A DNA stretch of 58,630 nucleotides, from the NCBI GenBank assembly GCA_051745395.1, contig JBNJEA010000003.1, positions 1 to 58,630 of the forward strand, written 5' to 3'. The notes under the pieces were generated by a model that was not told the DNA's origin, did no database searches, and saw nothing but the letters and a program-made list of their open reading frames with translations. Each line of letters starts with the position of its first letter. Position 1 is the first letter of the stretch. The position numbers and the translations under genes are program-made. The DNA is from JBNJEA01 sp051745395 (GTDB lineage Bacteria; Desulfobacterota; Desulfobacteria; Desulfobacterales; Desulfosalsimonadaceae). Below are positions 27,895 through 35,422 of this stretch, one piece after another.

Positions 27895-28533
27895 ATGGCT
27901 GTAGATTTGGGACAAATGGCAGAACTTTTGATCGCCGGTAAAGTGGATGAAGTCGGCAAAATGACCGAGCAGGCCATCAATGATGGCATCGATCCGGATG
28001 ATATATTGTCAAAGGGGCTGATTGCCGGAATGGACGTGGTCGGCCAGCGTTTCAAGGCTTGTGACATGTTTATCCCGGAAGTGCTGCGGTCGGCCAAGGC
28101 CATGAGCGCGGGCATGGAGCAGTTGCGCCCGAAACTGGCGGAAAAGGGCTCCAAAATGGCCGGCACCATGGTCATCGGCACCGTCAAGGGCGACCTGCAC
28201 GACATCGGGAAAAACCTTGTGGCCATGATGTTTGAAGGCGCCGGCTTCAAGGTGGTCAATCTTGGCATTGACCTGGAAAACGAAGTCTTCGTGGATGCCG
28301 TCAAGGAACATAAGCCCGATCTGCTGGGCATGTCGGCGCTTCTGACCACCACGATGCCCAAGATGGGCGAAGTCATTAATGCCTTGAAGGAAGCCGGCAT
28401 CCGGGACCAGGTCAAGGTTATGATCGGTGGTGCGCCGGTGACCGAGGAGTTTGCCAAGGAAATCGGCGCCGATGTGTATGGCGCCAACGCGGGCAGTTCC
28501 GTGGACAAGGGCAAGGAAGCGCTGGGACTGTAA
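27895..28533 (+). CDS. mttC: Corrinoid (methyl-carrier) protein, MttC/MtbC family
   Basis: 212-residue B12-binding methyl carrier. An N-terminal four-helix cap (to about residue 85) is followed by the cobalamin-binding Rossmann domain with the DxHxxG motif in GDLHDIGKNL (His102 is the lower cobalt ligand), GMSALLTTTMPKM and VMIGGAPVTEEFAKEIGAD. It should accept a methyl group from an MttB-family enzyme as methyl-Co(III) and donate it to THF via MtgA. Strong AAGGAGG before the ATG. A terminator follows it, before mttB. Confidence 0.93.
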   Translation: MAVDLGQMAELLIAGKVDEVGKMTEQAINDGIDPDDILSKGLIAGMDVVGQRFKACDMFIPEVLRSAKAMSAGMEQLRPKLAEKGSKMAGTMVIGTVKGDLHDIGKNLVAMMFEGAGFKVVNLGIDLENEVFVDAVKEHKPDLLGMSALLTTTMPKMGEVINALKEAGIRDQVKVMIGGAPVTEEFAKEIGADVYGANAGSSVDKGKEALGL

Positions 28534-28556
28534 ACGACCGTATTTTAGCGGATTGT

Positions 28557-28606
28557 AAGCCGCGGCATGGACAGTCCCTGGCCCTTGACCGCGGCTTCGC
28601 TTTTTT
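28557..28606 (+). terminator. Rho-independent terminator between mttC and mttB1
   Basis: AAGCCGCGG (28557-28565) pairs with CCGCGGCTT (28589-28597), 9 bp perfect, followed after CGC by six T at 28601-28606. Because mttB1 follows without an obvious promoter, it may work as a partial terminator that keeps mttC transcript in excess. Confidence 0.75.
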
Positions 28607-28722
28607 GCCGGCGACCGGTTTGGATCGGACAGATCCAAGCGCGGCGCCAATCCGCAATGGACGAAATGGTGAACGGATCGCTTTGCGGCGGTCGGCCCAA
28701 ACTTAGAAATACGGAAAAAAGC

Positions 28723-28740
28723 GCCTGACAGCTGTCAGGC
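28723..28740. promoter_or_regulatory. 18-bp perfect palindrome ahead of mttB1
   Basis: GCCTGACAGCTGTCAGGC is identical to its reverse complement and ends 16 bases before the mttB1 ATG, next to the AGGAGA ribosome site. It could be an operator for a dimeric regulator or an RNA hairpin masking the start. Confidence 0.55.
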
Positions 28741-28756
28741 CCATAGGAGATAGACC

Positions 28757-30238
28757 ATGAAACCTGTAATGCCAGATATGCAACCGATGAACCAAACCGT
28801 ACAGGAGACCCCGAGGTTTGAGGTCCTGACGGAAGATCAGATCGAGCAGATTTATTTTGCCGCCCTCGACGTGCTCGAAAGGGTCGGCTCCCGGGTCCAT
28901 CACGACGAGGCCCTGGAACTGTTTCGAAACAGCGGCGAGGCAGTGGTCAGCGACGACCGGCGCGTCCGCGTCCCCGCCTCTCTGGTCGAACGCGCCTTGA
29001 AAAGCTACCCGCGCAAGATCACCTTGCAGGGCCGAAACGGCAAACGATCCGTAAAGCTCCAGAAGGATCACGTGTATTTCGGTACCGGCTCGGATCTGCC
29101 GTTTACCTATGATCGCAAAACCGGCGAGCGCCGGCGGACCACCTACAACGATGTGGTCAATGCCGCCAAAATCGTCGATTACCTGCCCAATTTCGACTTT
29201 TTCATGTCCCACGGCATCGTCGGCGATGCCCCCAATCCCCAGACCTATGACCGGCACCAGTTCATGGCCATGCTCGAGGGCTGCACCAAGCCGATGGTGG
29301 TCACCAGTGTCGACGGCGAGGGGCTGGAGGATCTGTGGAAAATGGCCTGCCTGTTTCAGGGCGGTGAGGAGGAATTCCGGTTAAGCCCCATGTTTGTGGC
29401 CTATATTGAACCGATCTCCCCGCTGACCAACGACGTCACCGCCGTGGAAAAACTTTTGTTTGCCGCGGAAAAGGGCATTCCGGCCATGTATACGCCGTGT
29501 CCGAGTTCCGGGGCCACCGCGCCGGCCACCGTTGCCGGCATGCTGGTCCAGTCGCTGGCCGAAACATTGCTGGCCGTGGTGATGTGCTATCTGAAAAAAC
29601 CCGGCATGCCGCTGATCATGGGCGGGGTGACTACGGTTATGGACATGCGCACCACCACGTATTCCTACGGGGCACCGGAAATGTCGCTGGCCTCGGCGGC
29701 CAACACCGACATTTCCAAGTGGTTGAATTTGATCATGTTTTCCACCGGCGGCTGTTCGGACTCCAAAATGGTCGACGAGCAGGCGGCAATCGAATCGACG
29801 TTGAGCCTTTTGACCGCCTATCTGTCCGGCGCCAACTTAGTCCACGACGTCGGCTATATTGACAGCGGGGTCAACGCTTCTCTGGAAAGTCTGGTCATGA
29901 ACGACGAGATCATGGGCATGGTCCGCCAGGTCGGCAAGGGGATCAAGACCGATGACGATCACCTGGCCCTGAAGGTCATCAACGAGGTGGGGCCCGGCGG
30001 TGAATTCGTCACCCACGACCACACCTATGAACACTGGCGCGACTGGTTTCTGCCCAAACTGATGGACCGTTCCGACTGGGAAACCTGGAACGCGGAAGGC
30101 GCCCAGACCATGTCGGACCGGGTCAATGCGGAAACCCAGCGGATCCTCGATACCCATGAGCCCGCCCCCATCGACGAGCAGACGAAAAAGGCGCTCAAGG
30201 AAATCATCGACGCCGCGGAAAAGCGGCATTCCCAGTAA
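28757..30238 (+). CDS. MttB-superfamily corrinoid methyltransferase, non-pyrrolysine (copy 1)
   Basis: 493 residues, full family length with no in-frame TAG, so it is a pyrrolysine-free MttB homologue like glycine-betaine methyltransferase MtgB and relatives that demethylate carnitine, proline betaine and similar quaternary amines. Family segments: PRFEVLTEDQIEQIYFAALD at the N-terminus, VYFGTGSDLPF, FVAYIEPISPLTND, YTPCPSSGATAPATVAGML, TYSYGAPEMS and FSTGGCSDSKMVDEQA. It would transfer a methyl group to the Co(I) form of the upstream corrinoid protein. The substrate cannot be fixed by eye; the SDMT neighbour hints at glycine betaine. ATG at 28757 follows AGGAGA. Confidence 0.9.
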   Translation: MKPVMPDMQPMNQTVQETPRFEVLTEDQIEQIYFAALDVLERVGSRVHHDEALELFRNSGEAVVSDDRRVRVPASLVERALKSYPRKITLQGRNGKRSVKLQKDHVYFGTGSDLPFTYDRKTGERRRTTYNDVVNAAKIVDYLPNFDFFMSHGIVGDAPNPQTYDRHQFMAMLEGCTKPMVVTSVDGEGLEDLWKMACLFQGGEEEFRLSPMFVAYIEPISPLTNDVTAVEKLLFAAEKGIPAMYTPCPSSGATAPATVAGMLVQSLAETLLAVVMCYLKKPGMPLIMGGVTTVMDMRTTTYSYGAPEMSLASAANTDISKWLNLIMFSTGGCSDSKMVDEQAAIESTLSLLTAYLSGANLVHDVGYIDSGVNASLESLVMNDEIMGMVRQVGKGIKTDDDHLALKVINEVGPGGEFVTHDHTYEHWRDWFLPKLMDRSDWETWNAEGAQTMSDRVNAETQRILDTHEPAPIDEQTKKALKEIIDAAEKRHSQ

Positions 30239-30329
30239 TGAAGACCGCACCGGAAATGATTTTAATCCGCGAACTTTTCACCGCATAAGCGGCACACAAT
30301 ATGGAGAGGCCAAACAAGGAGAATCCATT

Positions 30330-31805
30330 ATGACCTTCAGGACCAATTATACCGTAAACAAAACCCCCCGGTTTTCGTTGCTTTCCGAAGACCAGAAAGA
30401 GCGCATATACCGCGGGGTCATCAAGACATTAAACGACACGGGCGCAGATGTTCACCATGAAAAAGTCCGTGAACTGCTGGCGAAAAACCGATGCAAAGTC
30501 GACGGCAAACGGGTGCGCATTCCGCCGGAAGTCGTCCGGGACGCGCTTTCTTCCCTGCCGCCGACCACCACGGTCTACAGCTGGGACGGCAATGAAGAGA
30601 TGTGCTATGTGGAGGCCGGCGGCCGCAGTTATTTCGGTCCGGGCCCCACGCCGCCGAATTTCATCGACCCCGATACCCTGGAGCGCCGGCCGTACCAGAG
30701 AAAAGATGCCACCACGGTGGCCCGGGTCTGTGACGTGCTGCCCAATATCGGCTACGTGCAGTCGCTGGGCTCTATTGATGACGTCACCCATGCGCTCTCG
30801 GATGTCTACGAGTTTGCCGACATGATCCAAAACACCCGGAAAGTGGTCATGAACTGGGCGTTTAACGAAGACAACATGCGGGATTTGCACCGGATCGGCA
30901 TCGTAATGGCCGGCGGGGAAGAGGCCTTTAAACAGCGCCCCAACTTCATCCATTACAGCGAGCCGATTTCGCCGCTGACCAGTGATGAAACGGCCATCGG
31001 CAAATGTTATTACTGTGCCGAGCACCGGATTCCGCAGGTCTATACCCCATGTTCCATCGGCGGCGCCACAGTGCCGGCCACCCATGCCGGTCAGTTGACC
31101 GTGGCCATGGCCGAATCCATGGTGGGCGTGGTGGTCTCGCAGTTGCTCAACCCGGGCACGGCCATCATCATCGGCGGCGTGCAGTCGATTCTCGACATGC
31201 GGCGGACGATTTATTCCTACGGCGCCCCGGAACTGGGGATAATGAGCGCGACATTTACGGAAATGCTCAACTACGTCGGCCTGCCCATGTATTCCACGGC
31301 CGGCTGCACCGATACCAAGAAGATGGAGCTGCAATCCGGCATTGAAGCCGCCTTTTCCATCCACATGGCCATGCTGTCCGGCGCCAACTTCGTCCACGAC
31401 AACGGCTATACCGAGTCCGGCATCACCGGCGACGTGTTCCAGACCGTCATGGACGACGAGATCATCGGCATGAGCCGGCTGATCTGCGGCGGCGTCGAGG
31501 TCAACGAGGAAACCCTGGCCGTGGAGGAAATCTGCAACGTGGGTCCCGGCGGCCATTACCTCTACGAAGACCATACCATGAAGTGGTTCCGCAAGCATTA
31601 CCAGCCCACGCTCATGGACCGCAACAGCTATGAGGACTGGGACGCCCAGGGCCGGTTGAGCATGAAAGACCGGATCGTGAACAAGACCCGCGATATCATC
31701 GCCAATTACGAAGGACCGATATCCCGGGTGCCCGCCGATGCCCAGAAAGACATCGGCAAGATCCTCGATGAGGCCGAAGAACGGGTCCGTTCGCAGCCCA
31801 AGTAA
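30330..31805 (+). CDS. MttB-superfamily corrinoid methyltransferase, non-pyrrolysine (copy 2)
   Basis: 491 residues, a diverged paralogue of the preceding gene with no amber codon. Matching landmarks: PRFSLLSEDQKERIYRGVIK, SYFGPGPTPPNF, FIHYSEPISPLTSDETA, YTPCSIGGATVPATHAGQL, TIYSYGAPELG and YSTAGCTDTKKMELQSG. Start placed at ATG 30330, after CAAGGAGAATCC; the frame is open upstream but that part is a shadow of copy 1. The two copies differ through much of their length, so different methyl donors are likely rather than recent duplication. Confidence 0.9.
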   Translation: MTFRTNYTVNKTPRFSLLSEDQKERIYRGVIKTLNDTGADVHHEKVRELLAKNRCKVDGKRVRIPPEVVRDALSSLPPTTTVYSWDGNEEMCYVEAGGRSYFGPGPTPPNFIDPDTLERRPYQRKDATTVARVCDVLPNIGYVQSLGSIDDVTHALSDVYEFADMIQNTRKVVMNWAFNEDNMRDLHRIGIVMAGGEEAFKQRPNFIHYSEPISPLTSDETAIGKCYYCAEHRIPQVYTPCSIGGATVPATHAGQLTVAMAESMVGVVVSQLLNPGTAIIIGGVQSILDMRRTIYSYGAPELGIMSATFTEMLNYVGLPMYSTAGCTDTKKMELQSGIEAAFSIHMAMLSGANFVHDNGYTESGITGDVFQTVMDDEIIGMSRLICGGVEVNEETLAVEEICNVGPGGHYLYEDHTMKWFRKHYQPTLMDRNSYEDWDAQGRLSMKDRIVNKTRDIIANYEGPISRVPADAQKDIGKILDEAEERVRSQPK

Positions 31806-31834
31806 GGCAAGAAATATCAGTTGATTCAGTAGGT

Positions 31835-31880
31835 TCGAAAAGCCTGTGAATGCGCCGGCCGGCGCTTCCAGGCTTTTCGA
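31835..31880. promoter_or_regulatory. Long GC-rich hairpin between mttB2 and the hydantoinase-like gene
   Basis: TCGAAAAGCCTG (31835-31846) pairs perfectly with CAGGCTTTTCGA (31869-31880), and the interior is itself a palindrome, GCGCCGGCCGGCGC. No T-run follows on either strand, so it is more likely an mRNA-end or processing hairpin than a simple terminator. The remaining roughly 140 bases to the next gene are very AT-rich. Confidence 0.6.
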
Positions 31881-32023
31881 GCATCAAAATGGACAATAAG
31901 TATTATAAATTTTTGAAATTACAATAAAAAATTTTCAATAAACCAATTTTTTAAATAATATTAAGTATTTTGGGCATTTTCTCATAAGCGATGCCCCTCT
32001 ATACAGGAGCTTTTGCAATACCG

Positions 32024-34084
32024 ATGAAAACACAACAGGCGTTTGATCCCGGCGCCGGCCAGCGCAGCGCCCGGCGCGGGAGAGAAAGTAATGTCAATTA
32101 TGTCGTGGGCATCGATACCGGCGGCACCTACACCGACGGGGTGCTCATGGATTATCATTCCCGGGAGGTACTGGCTTCTGGCAAAACTTTGACCACGAGA
32201 GAAGATTTGACCCAGGGCGTGGTCTCGGTGTTGAAGATGCTAAACATTTCCGACCCGGCACGGGTCAAACTGGTGGGGATATCGTCGACTTTGGCCACCA
32301 ACTCCATTGCCGAGGGCAAGGCCCGGGACGTCGGCTTGATCCTGATCGGATACGATCGGGAACTGGTCATGTCCTTCGGTCTGGCCGACAAGCTGTCCAC
32401 CCCGTATTTTGAATTCTTTGCGGGCGGCCACACCTCCCAGGGCGAAGAACAGGCCGAACTCGACACCGATGCCATCTGCGACTGGGTCAATGAAAACAAG
32501 GACCATGTGGATGCCTTTGCCATATCGAGCTATTTCAGCCCGCTAAATCCGGCTCACGAATCGGCGGTCTACAAGAAACTGCGCGATATCTGCGATCACC
32601 CGGTGGTCCTGGGCCACCAGTTGTCCACCAACCTCGATTCCATCAAGCGGGCGGCCACGGCGAGCTTAAACGCCTCGCTGGTGGCCGTGATGCAGGAGTT
32701 CATCGATGCGGTCAAATCGTCTTTGAAGGCCCGTGACATCCATGCCCCGCTGATGATCGTCAAGGGCGACGGCTCGCTGATGCCCTACACCGATGCCGAG
32801 GAAAAGCCCGTGGAAACCATTTTGTCCGGCCCCGCGGCCAGTTCCATCGGGGGGCTGTTTTTCTCGCGGCAAAGCAACGCCTTGATGATCGACGTCGGCG
32901 GCACCACCACCGACATGGCCTTTATCGAGGAGGGCCAGGTCACGGTTTCGGATTCCGGCGCGCGGGTCGGCGAGATCGAAACCGCGGTCAAGGCGGCCCG
33001 GATCCGCACGGCGTGCGTGGGCTGCGACAGCCGGATATCGTTTGTAAAAGGCGGGAAAACCGAGGTCGGCCCGGACCGGGTGGTGCCGTTGTCGCGACTG
33101 GCGGCCCAGTACCCCCATGTCCGGGACACCATTTTTTCGCTGAAGGTGCGGGAAACCAACCTCTGGAAGCCGGCCGATATTTTGTTCTGGATGCTGCACA
33201 AGCCGGTAAATCCCGAGGAAATGGGCATCACCGACGCCCGCCACGTGCAATTGTTACACCTTCTAAACCAGGGGCCAGCCAGTTTGACGCAAGTTCTGGA
33301 AGCCACGGGCACCCATCACAGCGTGCAGTTGAATGCCGACGCGCTGTTCCGGCAGGGCCTCATCGAGGAGGCCACGTTGACGCCGACCGACCTGCTTCAC
33401 GTCAACGGCCAGATGGATGCCTGGGATGTGGATGCGGCCCGTTTTGCCGTCACCTGCGCCTGCACCATCCATGAGCGCGATTCCAAGACCTTTGTCAATG
33501 ATACACTGGATCAGATCGTGGCCATGATGGTCGAGGAGGCCGTTATTTTCCTGGCCGGCCAGACCGAAGGCACGAAACTGCCGGAAGCTGTTGACGGCCA
33601 GTGGGGCCGCTGGCTGCTTGATGAATCGATTAACCGCAACAACGCGCATTTGGCGGTCAACATCTCCAGCCGGTTTCCCATCATCGGCATCGGGGCGCCG
33701 GCCAATATATTCGTCAAGCGGGTGGCCGAAACCTTAAAGGCCCCCTTTGTGCTGCCGAAGCACGCCCACGTGGCCAACGCCGCCGGCGCAGTGGCCGGAT
33801 CGGTGGTCACGGAAAAAGAAGCGATCGTTTACGTGCAGGAATCCGGCGACAGCCATGCCTACGTGGTTCAAATCGGCGACGGGCAGCGCACCAGTTTTAA
33901 TGAATACGAAGAGGCCCAGGCCTATGCCCGGAAGAAAGTGGCGAAAATGGCCGCCGAACGCGCCGAAAACGCCGGGGCCAGCGACCCCCAGGTCAAGGTT
34001 GTCGTCAAAACCGAAGGCGCACTCGAGCGCATCCGGGCCCGGGCCGTGGGCAACCCCCGGCTGTCGGAGCAGTTTGGGGCATAA
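32024..34084 (+). CDS. Hydantoinase/oxoprolinase-family (HyuA-like) ATPase
   Basis: About 686 residues. The N-terminal ASKHA fold begins YVVGIDTGGTYTDGVLMD, followed by LVGISSTLATNSIAEGKARD, ETILSGPAASSIGG and LMIDVGGTTTDMAFIEEG, the two phosphate-binding loops of hydantoinase A/5-oxoprolinase. The middle (about 360-520) lacks the usual hydantoinase C-terminal residues and holds a predicted helical, winged-helix-like insert. The true substrate is probably not a hydantoin: the gene lies between MttB methyltransferases and RACo, where such genes recur. A corrinoid-activation or methylamine-related ATPase role is inferred. The start is uncertain (ATG 31991 or 32024; neither has a good ribosome site). 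Confidence 0.7.
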   Translation: MKTQQAFDPGAGQRSARRGRESNVNYVVGIDTGGTYTDGVLMDYHSREVLASGKTLTTREDLTQGVVSVLKMLNISDPARVKLVGISSTLATNSIAEGKARDVGLILIGYDRELVMSFGLADKLSTPYFEFFAGGHTSQGEEQAELDTDAICDWVNENKDHVDAFAISSYFSPLNPAHESAVYKKLRDICDHPVVLGHQLSTNLDSIKRAATASLNASLVAVMQEFIDAVKSSLKARDIHAPLMIVKGDGSLMPYTDAEEKPVETILSGPAASSIGGLFFSRQSNALMIDVGGTTTDMAFIEEGQVTVSDSGARVGEIETAVKAARIRTACVGCDSRISFVKGGKTEVGPDRVVPLSRLAAQYPHVRDTIFSLKVRETNLWKPADILFWMLHKPVNPEEMGITDARHVQLLHLLNQGPASLTQVLEATGTHHSVQLNADALFRQGLIEEATLTPTDLLHVNGQMDAWDVDAARFAVTCACTIHERDSKTFVNDTLDQIVAMMVEEAVIFLAGQTEGTKLPEAVDGQWGRWLLDESINRNNAHLAVNISSRFPIIGIGAPANIFVKRVAETLKAPFVLPKHAHVANAAGAVAGSVVTEKEAIVYVQESGDSHAYVVQIGDGQRTSFNEYEEAQAYARKKVAKMAAERAENAGASDPQVKVVVKTEGALERIRARAVGNPRLSEQFGA

Positions 34085-34155
34085 CGGGCTGAAAAAGCGC
34101 TCTATTCCGTCGCGGCGGTATTTTTGCAGAAAGGAACTCCGGAATTGGCGGCGCT

Positions 34156-34190
34156 GAGGCACTGAGGCACTAAGGCACTAAGGCACTGAG
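34156..34190. repeat. Tandem octamer array (R)AGGCACT
   Basis: Four exact 8-base units, GAGGCACT twice then AAGGCACT twice, and a partial fifth. Together with the two heptamer arrays that follow, it fills the 238-base gap between the HyuA-like gene and ybaK. Confidence 0.8.
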
Positions 34191-34200
34191 TTTATTTAAA

Positions 34201-34242
34201 CCTTATACCTTAAACCCCAAACCGTAAACCGTAAACCTTGAG
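34201..34242. repeat. Tandem heptamer array, copy 3 (6 units, reverse orientation)
   Basis: CCTTATA, CCTTAAA, CCCCAAA, CCGTAAA, CCGTAAA, CCTTGAG in exact 7-base register. These are reverse complements of the units at 9485-9512 and 22762-22838. Confidence 0.85.
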
Positions 34243-34277
34243 TTCCTTTCATTGCTTCAGTTGATGAGAAAAAATGG

Positions 34278-34305
34278 TCAATTGTGAATTGTCAATGGTC
34301 AATGA
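34278..34305. repeat. Second heptamer family TCAATTG (4 units)
   Basis: TCAATTG, TGAATTG, TCAATGG, TCAATGA in exact 7-base register, ending 18 bases before the ybaK start. A different sequence family from the CCTTATA heptamer but the same period. Confidence 0.7.
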
Positions 34306-34322
34306 GTAAAACGGAGCATCGG

Positions 34323-34778
34323 ATGATACTGCAAGATCGCATCATCAATATCCTGGAAGCAAAGGCGCTGGACTACGAGGTGCGTGCCCATGAGCCGGTC
34401 TATACCAACCCGGACATGGCCGAGGCACTAAGTGCCACCGAGGGCGAAACGGTCAAGTCCCTGGTGCTGGCCACCAAAGAGGGCGAAATGATTGTCATGG
34501 TGCTGCCCGGCGACAAGAAAGTGGACTGGAAAAAAGTGGCGGCCGCCGCCGGCAGCAAGAAGGTCTCCTTTGCCAAGCCGGAAGCGGTGCTGGAGGCCGT
34601 GGGGTGCGAGGTGGGCTGTGTGCCGCCTTTCGGACATTCGACACCGCTTTCGGTCTACATGGACCCAACATTGACCCGGCTGCCCCATGTCTATTTCAAT
34701 CCCGGCGTACATGACAGGTCGTTTAAAATCCGGGGGCAGGACCTGTCGCTGCTGTGTAATCCCGTGTACGTGGATTGA
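34323..34778 (+). CDS. YbaK/EbsC-type aminoacyl-tRNA deacylase
   Basis: 151 residues of the YbaK/ProX editing-domain family, which hydrolyses mischarged tRNA such as Cys-tRNA(Pro). Family landmarks: YEVRAHEPVYTN, VKSLVLATKEGEMIVMVLPGD with the conserved Lys, GCEVGCVPPFGHSTPLSVYMD and VYFNPGVHDRSFKI. Start chosen at ATG 34323; 34302 is an alternative that lies inside the heptamer array. It is an odd neighbour for methyl-transfer genes and may simply have been inserted with the repeats upstream. Confidence 0.85.
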   Translation: MILQDRIINILEAKALDYEVRAHEPVYTNPDMAEALSATEGETVKSLVLATKEGEMIVMVLPGDKKVDWKKVAAAAGSKKVSFAKPEAVLEAVGCEVGCVPPFGHSTPLSVYMDPTLTRLPHVYFNPGVHDRSFKIRGQDLSLLCNPVYVD

Positions 34779-34849
34779 ACAAAAAAATCCGGAAAGGTCC
34801 ATTTGTTTCATGAGCCAAAGAACGAGCAACTATATATAAGAGGCAATTT

Positions 34850-35386
34850 ATGAAGCGTGAGTTTATCATTTCAGCGGTCGGGCGAAATGTGACCGGCATT
34901 GTGGCCAAGGTTTCCCGGGCGGTATACGAGTGCGGGTGCAATTTCGAGGACTCTACCATGACGCTGCTCGGCGATCATTTTGCCCTGATGATCCTGGTGA
35001 CGGCCGCGGATGAAGAAATGAGCCGAAACCTGGCCGCGGCCTGCGACCGCCTCCAGCAGGAAAAGGATTTAAATGTGACCCTGTTTCCGGTCGACGGCGA
35101 CGACAAGGCCGGCCGCACCGCGCCTTCGGAGCCCAATTACGAGATCCGGGTCAAGGGCGTGGACCGCATGGGCATTGTCTATCGGACCACGCAGATGCTG
35201 GCCGCCAAAAACATCAATATCGTGGAGCTCGAAACCCGGCTGGAAACCGATAAAGACGGCAAGCCCAAATTTACCATGCGCACTGCGGTGGCGGTGCCCA
35301 GGGAGGTCGACGGGGAAAGCCTGCGCAAGGATTTGAAATTGCTGGCCGAAGATATGCAGGAGATGATTTCGCTGACCCGGATATAG
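34850..35386 (+). CDS. Two-ACT-domain protein (GcvR-like)
   Basis: 178 residues made of two ACT domains: ISAVGRNVTGIVAKVSRAVY at the start and IRVKGVDRMGIVYRTTQML from about residue 97. This is the layout of GcvR, which controls the glycine cleavage system by binding glycine. No DNA-binding domain. Its place upstream of RACo and near serA and betaine/glycine methyl chemistry makes a glycine- or serine-sensing role plausible, but this is inference. It has no strong Shine-Dalgarno. Confidence 0.8.
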   Translation: MKREFIISAVGRNVTGIVAKVSRAVYECGCNFEDSTMTLLGDHFALMILVTAADEEMSRNLAAACDRLQQEKDLNVTLFPVDGDDKAGRTAPSEPNYEIRVKGVDRMGIVYRTTQMLAAKNINIVELETRLETDKDGKPKFTMRTAVAVPREVDGESLRKDLKLLAEDMQEMISLTRI

Positions 35387-35422
35387 GCACTGTAAAACGG
35401 GAAATAATGATCTTACAAGCCC

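Noticed and set aside
30429..31598. 389-codon antisense frame opposite mttB copy 2
   Set aside because: Shadow; His-rich low-information protein, no ribosome site.
28757..31805. Pyrrolysine in the MttB homologues
   Set aside because: Both genes run full length without an in-frame TAG.
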